A stretch of 64,000 bases of DNA from Pseudomonas parakoreensis (lineage in GTDB: Bacteria > Pseudomonadota > Gammaproteobacteria > Pseudomonadales > Pseudomonadaceae): assembly GCF_021602155.1 (NCBI RefSeq), contig NZ_BQHY01000006.1, positions 124,001 to 188,000 of the forward strand, read 5' to 3'. Below the pieces are notes generated by a model that searched no databases, was not told the DNA's origin, and worked only from the letters and a program-made list of their open reading frames with translations. Within the stretch, counting starts at the first letter, position 1. Each line of letters starts with the position of its first letter. Below, in pieces: positions 9,748-18,270 of this stretch. Made by a program: the position numbers and the translations under genes.

Positions 9748-9825
9748 TCTGTAGGAGCTGCCGAAGGCTGCGATCTTTTGATCTTCACAAACAAAGATCG
9801 CGGCCTTCGGCAGCGCCTGCAGAGG
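9748..9825. repeat. Degenerate REP palindrome, GTAGGAGCTGCCG class
   Basis: The left arm is intact, while the right arm (AAAGATCGCGGCCTTCGGCAG) carries substitutions. It sits in the quiC 5' region, unusual for REPs, which mostly lie downstream of genes. Confidence 0.7.
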
Positions 9826-9904
9826 TACGTTTTTTATCGTGAGGAAATTATTGGCTGCATCGTCTTCAGCAGCAATTTAAAGTGTACCAGCCGGTTAGTT
9901 TTGC

Positions 9905-9919
9905 GTGCGATTATCGAAC
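9905..9919. promoter_or_regulatory. PcaR operator (15-bp palindrome)
   Basis: GTGCGATTATCGAAC is the exact complement of GTTCGATAATCGCAC, the 15-bp PcaR site I recall from the P. putida pca genes. PcaR is an IclR-type activator responding to beta-ketoadipate. The site lies between quiC and the transporter gene. Confidence 0.65.
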
Positions 9920-10053
9920 ACTATGGCGTTTCGACGAATTGACGATTTTTCGTCCACTGCCCACCATCGACTCCACATTGAGTCCGGATATGAACCTTCG
10001 GTCGCAGTGCGTGCAAACAACACCACATAACAAATTCAAAAACGGGTGGAACA

Positions 10054-11391
10054 ATGATTCCTTCACAGACTTCCCGCATGGCTCCGGCCATGAGCACTGC
10101 CACGGGTGGCATCGGCGACAAGATCCGCGGCGCCATGGCCGTCGGCAAGACCCGTTGGGGCATGCTGGCGCTGGTGTTTTTCGCCACGACCCTGAACTAC
10201 ATCGACCGCGCCGCCCTCGGCGTCATGCAGCCCATTCTTGCCAAGGAAATGAGCTGGACGGCGATGGATTACGCCAACATCAACTTCTGGTTTCAGGTCG
10301 GCTACGCGATCGGCTTCGTCCTGCAGGGACGCCTGATCGACCGGGTCGGCGTGAAGCGCGTGTTCTTCTGCGCGGTGCTGCTCTGGAGCCTGGCCACCGG
10401 TGCCCACGGTCTGGCGACGTCGGCCGTCGGCTTCATGGTCTGCCGGTTTATCCTCGGCCTGACCGAAGCGGCCAATTACCCGGCCTGCGTGAAAACCACG
10501 CGCCTGTGGTTCCCGGCCGGCGAACGCGCGGTGGCCACCGGCATCTTCAACGCCGGGACCAACGTCGGCGCGATGTTCACGCCGATGCTGCTGCCGCTGA
10601 TTCTCCACGTCTGGGGCTGGCAGGCGGCGTTCCTCTGCATGTCGGCATTGGGCGGGATCTGGCTGCTGTTCTGGGGCTTGAAATACTTCAACCCGGAAGA
10701 CCATCCGAGCGTCAAACAGTCGGAGCTGGAATACATCCAGAAAGAAGTCGAACCGGAACAGGCCCGCGTCCCGTTCTCACGCATCCTGCGCATGCGCGGC
10801 ACCTGGGCGTTCGCCCTCGCCTATTCGCTGACGGCGCCGGTGTTCTGGTTCTACCTGTATTGGTTGCCGCCGTTTCTCAATCAGCAATACAACCTGGGCA
10901 TCAACGTCACCCAGATGGGTATTCCGCTGATCATCATCTACGTGACGGCCGACTTCGGCAGCGTCGGTGGCGGCATTCTGTCTTCGTTCCTGATCGGTCG
11001 CGGCATGAACTCGATCAAGGCGCGACTGCTGTCGATGTTCCTGTTCGCCTGCTGCATCATCGGTGTGATCATGGCGGCCGGCTCGAGCAACCTGTGGGTC
11101 GCCGTCGCGGCAATCTCCCTGGCGATCGGCGCGCATCAGGCCTGGACCGCGAACATCTGGAGCCTGGTGATGGACTACACGCCCAAGCACATGATGAGCA
11201 CGGTGTTCGGTTTCGGCGGCATGTGCGCAGCGATTGGCGGGATGTTCATGACCCAGATCGTCGGCCACATCCTGACCGTCACCAACAACAACTACACGGT
11301 GCTGTTCACGCTGATCCCGGCGATGTACTTCATTGCGCTGACCTGGATGTACTTCATGGCACCGCGCAAGATTCCTGACGTCACCGAATAA
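10054..11391 (+). CDS. MFS transporter, anion:cation symporter family
   Basis: This 445-residue, 12-helix inner-membrane protein belongs to the ACS branch of the MFS (ExuT/GudP/PhT1-like carboxylate importers). The typical LNYIDRAALGVMQP segment after helix 1, the loop RLIDRVGVKR and the GLTEAANYPA motif are present. Being divergent from quiC and sharing its regulatory gap, it is probably the uptake system for quinate, shikimate or a related hydroxy-aromatic acid. The start at ATG 10054 follows GGTGGAAC. Substrate assignment is contextual. Confidence 0.88.
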   Translation: MIPSQTSRMAPAMSTATGGIGDKIRGAMAVGKTRWGMLALVFFATTLNYIDRAALGVMQPILAKEMSWTAMDYANINFWFQVGYAIGFVLQGRLIDRVGVKRVFFCAVLLWSLATGAHGLATSAVGFMVCRFILGLTEAANYPACVKTTRLWFPAGERAVATGIFNAGTNVGAMFTPMLLPLILHVWGWQAAFLCMSALGGIWLLFWGLKYFNPEDHPSVKQSELEYIQKEVEPEQARVPFSRILRMRGTWAFALAYSLTAPVFWFYLYWLPPFLNQQYNLGINVTQMGIPLIIIYVTADFGSVGGGILSSFLIGRGMNSIKARLLSMFLFACCIIGVIMAAGSSNLWVAVAAISLAIGAHQAWTANIWSLVMDYTPKHMMSTVFGFGGMCAAIGGMFMTQIVGHILTVTNNNYTVLFTLIPAMYFIALTWMYFMAPRKIPDVTE

Positions 11392-11410
11392 CTGGCCCGT
11401 ACCACGTCCC

Positions 11411-11505
11411 CCTGTGGGAGCGGGCTTGCTCGCGAAAGCGCCCAGTCAGTCACTGAAGATGCCGACTGAAACGACGCCTTCGCGAGCAAGCTCGCTCCCA
11501 CAGGG
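11411..11505. repeat. REP palindrome, TGTGGGAGCGGGCTTG class
   Basis: Facing copies of CTGTGGGAGCGGGCTTGCTC and its complement flank a 50-base spacer between convergent genes. Relatives lie at 20136-20209 and, with AGCTGGCTTGCCAGCG, at 35259-35351. Confidence 0.85.
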
Positions 11506-11519
11506 TTTATGTCTCTGTC

Positions 11520-12398
11520 TCACCTACGGCTCTGCTGCCACGCCGCCGCCAGGCCGCTGCAACAGATCACCACAATGCCGATCACCGTCAACAGGCTCGG
11601 CGTGTGATTGAACACCACCCAGCCCAACAGCCCGGCAAACACGATCTGACAGTAACCGAACGGCGCCAGCAATGCCGGCGCGGCGTGCCGAAACGCCTGG
11701 GTCAGAAACAGGTGCGCGGTCATCCCGCAACTGCCCAGCGCCAGCATCAGTGCGGCGTGCGTCAACGTCGGCACCTGCCAGAAGAACGGCACCAGCGCAC
11801 TCATCACCAACGTGTTGCACAGACCGGCAAAGAAGTTGCTGGTGGTCGGGCTATCGACCTCACTGAGCTTGCGCGTCAGCAGTTGATAGAAGCAGAAAAA
11901 CAACGCCGAGCAGAACGGCAGCAGCACCGCCGGAGTGAACAGTTCACCGCCCGGGTGAACGATGATCAGCACGCCGATGAATCCGCAGATCACCGCAATC
12001 CATTGCCCGCGCGTTACCCGTTCCTTGAGCAACGGCACCGACAATGCCGTCACCAGCACTGGCGCAAGAAAGTTGACCGCCGTGGCCTCGGCCAGCGGGA
12101 TGTACAACAGCGCCGTGGTGAAAAAGAGACTGGTGCCGAGCAGACACAGCGCCCGCGCCAACTGCCACAACGGCCGTTTGGTGCGCAGCACGCGCAGCCC
12201 CGATTGCGGCAGGAAGATCCCCGCCATCAGCAAGGTGTGCACCAGATAACGCGCCCATACCACCATGACGATCGGGTAGAAACCCGAGAGGTATTTCGAC
12301 AGCGCATCGTGGCTGGAGAACAGAAAAGTCGCCACGACAATCAGCAAAATCCCCTTGAAGGGTTGGTTGACACCGGAGAGCGGGGTGCTGACGGTCAT
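11520..12398 (-). CDS. EamA/DMT family transporter
   Basis: A 292-residue inner-membrane protein with ten predicted helices arranged as two EamA repeats. The first repeat begins with the characteristic VVATFLFSSHDALSKYL. It is the last gene of a three-gene minus-strand group with the TIM-barrel and Gfo/Idh genes, so it probably moves the substrate or a product of that pathway. The ATG at 12398 is preferred over more distant in-frame starts because it follows AAGGA-like bases and leads straight into helix 1. Confidence 0.85.
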   Translation of the reverse strand: MTVSTPLSGVNQPFKGILLIVVATFLFSSHDALSKYLSGFYPIVMVVWARYLVHTLLMAGIFLPQSGLRVLRTKRPLWQLARALCLLGTSLFFTTALLYIPLAEATAVNFLAPVLVTALSVPLLKERVTRGQWIAVICGFIGVLIIVHPGGELFTPAVLLPFCSALFFCFYQLLTRKLSEVDSPTTSNFFAGLCNTLVMSALVPFFWQVPTLTHAALMLALGSCGMTAHLFLTQAFRHAAPALLAPFGYCQIVFAGLLGWVVFNHTPSLLTVIGIVVICCSGLAAAWQQSRR

Positions 12399-12462
12399 TG
12401 GATATCTCTGAAGGAAAAATAAACAGTGGCGAGGACGCTGGCGCCCCGCCACCCACACTGAC

Positions 12463-13278
12463 TTACAACTGCGCCAACAATTCCCGCGTCCTGTCGAGCG
12501 CCCTCTGCGCTCGTTGCAATCCGCTGACGCCCTGCTCCAGCAGTTTTACCGTGGGGATCTCCAGGCTCAATGGAATATTAGCTGGCAGACTGCGCAACAA
12601 ACCGTGCAGGTCGCAATCGCCCTCGCCGGGAAACCGCCGCTCGTTGCGCGCCTGACGCAAGATCTCGGCCATGTCCGCCGGTCTCGGCCCCGCCACATCG
12701 CACAATTGCGCATAACGCAGGCGCGCCGGTGCGACGCTGGCCAGATCCTCCAGCCGTGAGCCGGAGCGATCGAAATGAAAGGCATCGACCAGCACCGCGG
12801 CATTTTCCCGATCGGCATTGGCGACGATGCGCAACGCCTGTTCGAGGTTGCACGCATCGGTCCAGGGCATGAACTCCAGATGCGGGTGCAAACCGTAAGG
12901 CGCCGCCAGATCACACAGCGCGGCAAAGTTGTCGGTGAGCCGTTGCTCGTCAGGATCATTGCCGGCGACGAGTAATTCACTGGCGCCAAACTCCGCGCCG
13001 ACGGCCAGCAGCTTCTCGAAATCGGCGACCACGGTGTGCGGTTTCAGGCGCAGGATTTCCACGTCGAGCACCGCGATGCCAGTGTCGCGCAAACGCCTCA
13101 ATGTCTGCCGCCGCAGATCACCATCGGCCACCAGCGGAAAGTGATACTCCTCCGGCGTCGCCGGTTCCAGGCGCAGGCCGACATGGCTGTAACCGGCACG
13201 CACCGCGACCTCGATCATTTGCGGTGGCGACAATTCGAGTACGGTGAGACTGGCCAGAGACAGGATTCGTTCGTCCAT
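12463..13278 (-). CDS. Sugar-phosphate isomerase/epimerase-like TIM barrel
   Basis: The 271-residue protein is an AP-endonuclease-2-type TIM barrel, the fold of xylose-isomerase-like epimerases, inosose dehydratases and IolE/QuiC. Metal-ligand positions are visible in HLEFMPW, VDAFHF and LSLEIPT. Its substrate is unknown; it is partnered with a Gfo/Idh dehydrogenase, a common pair in inositol and keto-sugar catabolism. ATG 13278 has a GAGG ribosome site seven bases away, better than the overlapping TTG at 13284. Confidence 0.82.
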   Translation of the reverse strand: MDERILSLASLTVLELSPPQMIEVAVRAGYSHVGLRLEPATPEEYHFPLVADGDLRRQTLRRLRDTGIAVLDVEILRLKPHTVVADFEKLLAVGAEFGASELLVAGNDPDEQRLTDNFAALCDLAAPYGLHPHLEFMPWTDACNLEQALRIVANADRENAAVLVDAFHFDRSGSRLEDLASVAPARLRYAQLCDVAGPRPADMAEILRQARNERRFPGEGDCDLHGLLRSLPANIPLSLEIPTVKLLEQGVSGLQRAQRALDRTRELLAQL

Positions 13279-13280
13279 GT

Positions 13281-14342
13281 TCAAGCCTCGACCGCTGCCG
13301 GAGAACAGGCACGGCCGCTGGCCGCCGCTTCACGAATCGCCTCGACCAGCGCCAGGGTTCGCGCGGCATCGGCGGCACTGACCAAGGGTTCGACTTCACG
13401 CCGCGCGACCTGCACAAAATGTTGCAGCTGCAAACGCAACGCGTCCCCGCCCTCACACTGTTCTTGCAGCGCGATCAGCGGTTCGTGCCAGCCGGCATCG
13501 ACCTGATCGGCAGGGTAATGCCAACGCTTGAGTTGCGGAATGCTTAACGCTCCGGCAGTGCCCGCCAGCAAATAACACGGCTGATCGGCCTGACGCGGGT
13601 AAACCGGGTTCTCTGCGGAATTCAGCTCCCAGCTCCACGGCGCGGCGACCGCATCGGAACCGCTCAGCGTCCCCAGTGCACCGCCGGCAAATTGCAGTAA
13701 CACCGCGACGCTGTCTTCGTTGGCAAAACCCCGCACCGCGTTGTCCGTGACGGCCTGCACCGACTGCACCTCCCCGCACAGGTGACGCAGCAGATCGAGG
13801 TCGTGAATCAGGTTGGTCAGCAACAGGCCCGCGCCCGGCTCACGGCGCCACGGGACCTCGAAATAGCGGTCGGGTTTGCGTAACTGGAACAGCGCAGTAA
13901 CCATGGTCAGCCGCCCGAGCGCGCCGCTGCGCAGCAATTGGTGGGCACGCACGATCAACGGATTGTGCCGCCGATGATGGCCGACCAGCACCGGCACGCC
14001 GCTGCGTTTGACCGCCGCCACCAGTTTGCGCACCTCATCCCTGTTCACGCCCACCGGTTTCTCCAACAGCACCGGCACGCCGGCGGCGAGGCAATCCAGC
14101 GCCGTGCTGACGTGCTGATTATTCGGGTTGGCCACAATCACCGCATCGGGCCGCACCTGCTCCAGCATCTGCCGATGATCGGCGAAATACGCCACGCCCC
14201 ACTGCGCCGCCAGCGCGGGAGCCTGCGGGCCGGGATCGGCCACTGCACACAACCGGGCTTCATCGAGGGTTTGCAAGTGCTGGTAATGCTGTTGGCCCAT
14301 GTTGCCGGCGCCGATCAGGGCGATACGAAGGGGCGGAGTCAA
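13281..14342 (-). CDS. Gfo/Idh/MocA family oxidoreductase
   Basis: This 353-residue NAD(P)-dependent dehydrogenase of the glucose-fructose/inositol dehydrogenase family has the N-terminal Rossmann motif IGAGNMGQQHY, the EKPVGVN motif with its catalytic Lys, and the NLIHDLDLLRHL active-site His segment. It probably oxidises or reduces a sugar or polyol. Translation appears to start at TTG 14342, since AGAGGA lies at proper spacing and no earlier ATG exists. It leads a three-gene operon; a palindrome resembling the IclR site lies upstream at 14393-14407. Confidence 0.86.
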   Translation of the reverse strand: MTPPLRIALIGAGNMGQQHYQHLQTLDEARLCAVADPGPQAPALAAQWGVAYFADHRQMLEQVRPDAVIVANPNNQHVSTALDCLAAGVPVLLEKPVGVNRDEVRKLVAAVKRSGVPVLVGHHRRHNPLIVRAHQLLRSGALGRLTMVTALFQLRKPDRYFEVPWRREPGAGLLLTNLIHDLDLLRHLCGEVQSVQAVTDNAVRGFANEDSVAVLLQFAGGALGTLSGSDAVAAPWSWELNSAENPVYPRQADQPCYLLAGTAGALSIPQLKRWHYPADQVDAGWHEPLIALQEQCEGGDALRLQLQHFVQVARREVEPLVSAADAARTLALVEAIREAAASGRACSPAAVEA

Positions 14343-14392
14343 GGCGCGATCCTCTTGTGATTGTTGTCGGAAATGTCACTCCAGTAACAATC

Positions 14393-14407
14393 TAGAACTG
14401 CGTTCCA
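14393..14407. promoter_or_regulatory. Candidate IclR-family operator
   Basis: TAGAACTGCGTTCCA reads TGGAACGCAGTTCTA on the other strand, an interrupted palindrome with three-base spacer. It resembles TGGAATCCAATTCCA at 15482, so the two flank the IclR gene. Confidence 0.45.
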
Positions 14408-14472
14408 GAATCAAACACCCACTAATGGAAAATCCGTGCGAACACCGCACAATTTCGTACACGACGCTCAAC

Positions 14473-14558
14473 CTGTAGGAGCTGCCGCCGGCTGCGATCT
14501 TTTGCTCTTGATCTGAAAAACAAAGTCAAAAGATCGCAGCCTGCGGCAGCTCCTACAA
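14473..14558. repeat. REP palindrome, GTAGGAGCTGCCG class
   Basis: Two inverted copies of GTAGGAGCTGCCG with the GCGATCTTTTG core lie directly after the IclR stop codon. Confidence 0.85.
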
Positions 14559-14571
14559 AGATCGGCGCGGG

Positions 14572-15348
14572 TCAGACAAACAATTCAGACGCCAGGCTCG
14601 CCGCCGACAACTCCTCGGTGAACTTCATCAGCAACGGCGCCAGTTCATGCAGCCGTGCGCCAGGCATCCGCGCGCTTGGCCCGGCGATGCTCAGTACGCC
14701 GATCACCCGGCCGTCAACGGGGTGCTTGACCACCGCGGCAATCGCCGAAGTGCCCACCGCCGAACTTTCCTCGACGCAGGCATAACCCTGCTCCCGCGCC
14801 AGCCGCAGGCGCTCCAGCAATTCGATATTGGAGCGCGGCGCATTCGGCCCAATGCCCACTGGCACTTCCGCGCCCTGGCGCTCGACCAGCGACAAGGCTT
14901 CGGCGTCGCTCATGCAGGCCAGCCACGCGTGCCCGGAGGCGGTGTAGAACAACGGCGCGTCGCGGCCCATGTCCGGGTCATAACGCAGGCCCGTCCGGGC
15001 GCCCTGCGCCTTGGCGATCCAGGTCTGGCGCTCGCCATCGATCACTCCCAGACGCACCAGCTCACCGGTTTCCTGCGCCAGTCGATCCAGCACCGGTTGC
15101 ACGATGTCGGCACCGCTGCTCGCCAGATACTGAAACCCCATCGCCACCAGTTTGGTCGACAAGTGATAGCGCAGAGTGTCTGCATTCTGCCGTACGTAAC
15201 CCAGCCGAATCAGCTCGGCGAGCATACGGTGAGTGGCGCTTTTCGGGATGTCGAGCTGCTCGGCCAGGGTCTGCATCGGCAGCCCGCGCGGCTCACTGGT
15301 GAGGCTTTCCAGCACACTGAAAACCCGTTCGATCTGACTGCCGGCCAT
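14572..15348 (-). CDS. IclR-family transcriptional regulator
   Basis: The 258-residue protein has an N-terminal winged helix-turn-helix (IERVFSVLESL to IPKSATHRMLAELIRLGYV, about 5-60) and the C-terminal IclR effector domain (RYDPDMGRDAPLFYTASGHAWLA and onward). It lies between the Gfo/Idh operon and the FAD/AKR operon, and similar interrupted palindromes stand before both, so it probably controls both. ATG 15348 is taken as start; an in-frame TTG four codons upstream is possible. Confidence 0.9.
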   Translation of the reverse strand: MAGSQIERVFSVLESLTSEPRGLPMQTLAEQLDIPKSATHRMLAELIRLGYVRQNADTLRYHLSTKLVAMGFQYLASSGADIVQPVLDRLAQETGELVRLGVIDGERQTWIAKAQGARTGLRYDPDMGRDAPLFYTASGHAWLACMSDAEALSLVERQGAEVPVGIGPNAPRSNIELLERLRLAREQGYACVEESSAVGTSAIAAVVKHPVDGRVIGVLSIAGPSARMPGARLHELAPLLMKFTEELSAASLASELFV

Positions 15349-15481
15349 GGGAAGATCCAAATGAAATTTCGCCGATTCTAAAAGACATCCGAGACAAAGG
15401 GAAATCCGGAACCGGCAGTGCGATAACCGCCCACTTTACGGAAACAGGTCTTGTGGCAGACGCGCTTCATTCGCTAATTTC

Positions 15482-15496
15482 TGGAATCCAATTCCA
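15482..15496. promoter_or_regulatory. Candidate IclR-family operator
   Basis: TGGAATCCAATTCCA has six-base arms TGGAAT/ATTCCA around CCA. It lies about 30 bases before the FAD oxidoreductase start and resembles the E. coli IclR-type consensus TGGAAAT-N-ATTTCCA. Confidence 0.5.
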
Positions 15497-15524
15497 ATAA
15501 AATCCAGTTGCGGAGCTTTGCTTG

Positions 15525-17264
15525 ATGCCTGCCGAACTTCCCGAAATCGACTGCGACGTGCTGGTCGTCGGCTCCGGCGCTGCCGGTTTATCCACAGCGG
15601 TCACTGCCGCCTGGCACGGTCTGAAAGTCATCGTGGTTGAAAAGGATCCGCTGTTCGGTGGTGCCACGGCGTGGTCCGGCGGCTGGGCGTGGGTACCGTG
15701 CAATCCACTGGCGCGACGTGCCGGCATCGTCGAAGACATCGAGCAACCGCGCACGTACCTGCGCCACGAACTCGGCGAGCATTACGACCCGTCCATGGTC
15801 GACGCCTTCCTCACTGCCGGACCACAGATGGTCGCGTTTTTCGAACAGCACACCGCTTTGCAATTTGCCGACGGCAACGCCATCGCCGACATCCATGGCG
15901 ATACGCCGGGCGCTGGCACGGGCGGGCGCTCGGTCATCGCGGCGCCTTACGACGGACGCCAAGTCGGACGCCTGCTCAAGCGCCTGCGTACAACGATGCG
16001 CGAAACGTCCTTCATGGGCATGCCGATCATGGCCGGCGCCGACCTTTCGGCGTTCCTCAATCTGACCCGTTCGCTGAAAGCGGCTTGGCATGTAACCCGT
16101 CGTTTTACCCGACACATGCTGGATCTGGCGGTACACGGCCGGGCCATGCAACTGGTCAACGGGGTGGCGCTGGTCGCAAGGCTGGCGAAATCCGCCGAGG
16201 ACCTTGGCGTCCTGTTATGGGAGTCGGCCCCGGTGAGCGAACTGCTGCGCAATGAAGCAAGGGTTTGCGGCGCCGTGATCAACAGCGCAAGAGGCCCGAT
16301 CCGCGTCCATGCACACAAAGCCGTGGTGCTGGCCGCCGGCGGTTTCGCCAATGACATCGAGCGGCGCAAGGCCCTGTTTCCGCGTACGCCCACAGGTCAT
16401 GAACACTGGGCACTGCCACCGCTGGCAGTCAACGGCGATGGCCTGCGTCTGGGCGAAAGCGTCGGTGCCACGGTCAACACCGACCTGGCGTCGCCCGTGG
16501 CCTGGGCGCCGGTCTCGCAAGTACCCCATGCCGACGGCAGCATCGGCCATTTCCCGCACATCATCGAGCGCGGCAAACCGGGAATCATCGGTGTACTGCG
16601 CAACGGCCAGCGTTTCGTCAATGAAGCCAATGGTTACTTCGACTACGTCAGCGCCATGGTTGCCGCCACCCCGGAAGGCGAGGAAGTCGCCTCGTGGCTG
16701 ATCTGCAGCCGCGCCTTTCAACGGCGTTATGGCCTGGGCATGTCGCGGCCATTTCCCGTTCCGCTGTCAGGATTTATCCGCAGCGGCTATCTGAAAACCG
16801 GCAACACCCTTGAAGAATTGGCCAGCGCCTGCGGTATCGATCCCGGCGGGTTGCGCCGCACTGTTGATCACTACAACTCGCATGCGCGCCTTGGCGAAGA
16901 CCCGCTGTTCGGTCGCGGCGCAACGCCCTACAACCGCAAACAGGGCGATCCGGCGAACCTTCCCAACCCCTGCGTTGCCCCAATAGAGGCCGGCCCTTTT
17001 TATGCCGTGAAAGTGCAACCGGGCTGCTTCGGCACCTTTGCCGGGCTCAAGGTCAACCCGCAGGCACAAGTGCTCGACGCCCATGCCCAGCCCATCGCCG
17101 GGCTCTACGCCGCCGGTGGCGACATGGCCAGCATCATGGGCGGGCACTATCCGGCGGGCGGGATCAACCTCGGCCCGGCGCTGACGTTCGGCTACATCGC
17201 CGCCCGCCATATCGCCGGTATCACTGCTTTCGAACAGGAGATCGACCATGCAGCACATCGTTAA
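15525..17264 (+). CDS. FAD-dependent oxidoreductase, ketosteroid/fumarate reductase type
   Basis: This 579-residue flavoprotein belongs to the FAD_binding_2 family (3-ketosteroid-delta-1-dehydrogenase, fumarate and urocanate reductases). The FAD motif VLVVGSGAAGLSTAV is at about residues 11-25, GGATAWSGGWAW follows, and the C-terminal HYPAGGINLGPALTFGYIAARH motif is complete. It probably carries out a C=C dehydrogenation or reduction. No signal peptide is visible, so it is cytoplasmic. ATG 15525 follows GGAG. Its last 17 bases overlap the aldo/keto reductase gene. Confidence 0.85.
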   Translation: MPAELPEIDCDVLVVGSGAAGLSTAVTAAWHGLKVIVVEKDPLFGGATAWSGGWAWVPCNPLARRAGIVEDIEQPRTYLRHELGEHYDPSMVDAFLTAGPQMVAFFEQHTALQFADGNAIADIHGDTPGAGTGGRSVIAAPYDGRQVGRLLKRLRTTMRETSFMGMPIMAGADLSAFLNLTRSLKAAWHVTRRFTRHMLDLAVHGRAMQLVNGVALVARLAKSAEDLGVLLWESAPVSELLRNEARVCGAVINSARGPIRVHAHKAVVLAAGGFANDIERRKALFPRTPTGHEHWALPPLAVNGDGLRLGESVGATVNTDLASPVAWAPVSQVPHADGSIGHFPHIIERGKPGIIGVLRNGQRFVNEANGYFDYVSAMVAATPEGEEVASWLICSRAFQRRYGLGMSRPFPVPLSGFIRSGYLKTGNTLEELASACGIDPGGLRRTVDHYNSHARLGEDPLFGRGATPYNRKQGDPANLPNPCVAPIEAGPFYAVKVQPGCFGTFAGLKVNPQAQVLDAHAQPIAGLYAAGGDMASIMGGHYPAGGINLGPALTFGYIAARHIAGITAFEQEIDHAAHR

Positions 17265-18081
17265 CGCCCAGGGTTTGAACATGCCGAAACTCGGCCTCGG
17301 CACCTGGCCGATGCTCGGCGACGAATGCACTCGTGCCGTCGAGCAAGCACTGGAACTCGGCTACCGGCACATCGACACGGCAGCGGCCTACAACAACGAA
17401 GACGCGGTCGGACAAGCGTTGGCGAACACATCGACACCCCGCGAGCAGATTCATGTCACCACCAAGGTCTGGTGGGACCAGTTGCAACCCGACGCCATGC
17501 GCCACTCGATGGAACGAAGCCTCAAGGCTTTGCGCAGCGAGTACGTCGACCTGTTCATGATCCACTGGCCGAGCACTGACTGGGACTTGCCGCGCACGCT
17601 TGAAACCCTCGCATCCTTCAAGGAGCAAGGTCTGGCTCGCCACATCGGCGTGGCGAATTTTCCGCTGCCGCTGCTGCGTAAAGTCGTCGAGGAATACGCC
17701 ATCCCTCTGTCCGCGATCCAGGTCGAGTACCACGTCCTCCTCGGACAAAACGCCTTGCTCGACTATGCCCGCCAACACGATCTGGCACTGACGGCCTACA
17801 CGCCATTGGCGCGCAACAAGGTCTCGGACATCGCGCAGATTCAGCAGATCGCGAAAAAACACCGTGTGCTGCCGACTCAGATCGCATTGAAATGGCTGCT
17901 CGATCAGCCCAACGTCGCGGCGATTCCCAAGGCCAGCAGCCGCGCCAATCAACTGGCGAACCTGGCTTCGCTGCAGGTTGAACTGGACGCTGAAGACCGC
18001 GCACTGATCGCCGCACTGCCGAAAAATCAGCGTCAGGTCAGCCCGGACTTCGCCCCGGTGTGGGACGCCTTCGATCGCTGA
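17248..18081 (+). CDS. Aldo/keto reductase
   Basis: This 277-residue NADPH-dependent aldo/keto reductase of the DkgA/DkgB type has the family signatures GYRHIDTAAAYNNED (catalytic Asp and Tyr), TTKVWW (Lys) and FMIHWP (His), and the C-terminal AIPKAS nucleotide-binding motif. It reduces a carbonyl, presumably of the same pathway as the flavoprotein it overlaps. Substrate unknown. Confidence 0.9.
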   Translation: MQHIVNAQGLNMPKLGLGTWPMLGDECTRAVEQALELGYRHIDTAAAYNNEDAVGQALANTSTPREQIHVTTKVWWDQLQPDAMRHSMERSLKALRSEYVDLFMIHWPSTDWDLPRTLETLASFKEQGLARHIGVANFPLPLLRKVVEEYAIPLSAIQVEYHVLLGQNALLDYARQHDLALTAYTPLARNKVSDIAQIQQIAKKHRVLPTQIALKWLLDQPNVAAIPKASSRANQLANLASLQVELDAEDRALIAALPKNQRQVSPDFAPVWDAFDR

Positions 18082-18145
18082 CGCACAGTGCGGAAGGAGA
18101 AATCCGCCAACGGATTGAATTAGTCGCGCACACGCTCGTCAATAA

Positions 18146-18178
18146 CAGGCCCGTCCTCGTCACCCGAGGCCGGGCCTG
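18146..18178 (+). terminator. Long hairpin after aldo/keto reductase
   Basis: CAGGCCCG...CCTCG loops back on CGAGG...CGGGCCTG, giving a long GC-rich stem. No T-run follows, so it may act as a weak or factor-dependent terminator. Confidence 0.4.
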
Positions 18179-18270
18179 CTCGCGTGTGCGCCAATGGACG
18201 GACGACCGGACTGGCGCCACACTCACACACCAGCAACACTCATCACCACGTACAGATAGAGGATTCCCAC

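Larger units (their letters stand above)
9711..10053. promoter_or_regulatory. Divergent regulatory region quiC / MFS transporter
   Basis: This gene-free gap holds a degenerate REP pair next to quiC, the CTGGTACACTTTA motif (minus strand 9890-9878) and a perfect PcaR-type palindrome at 9905-9919. It must contain the promoters of quiC (leftward) and the transporter gene (rightward). Confidence 0.6.

Noticed and set aside
9882-11378. Long plus-strand frame overlapping the MFS transporter
   Set aside because: It is the other plus-strand frame of a GC-rich gene, rich in Arg/Pro/His and without domains; the transporter frame at 10054 has clear MFS motifs.
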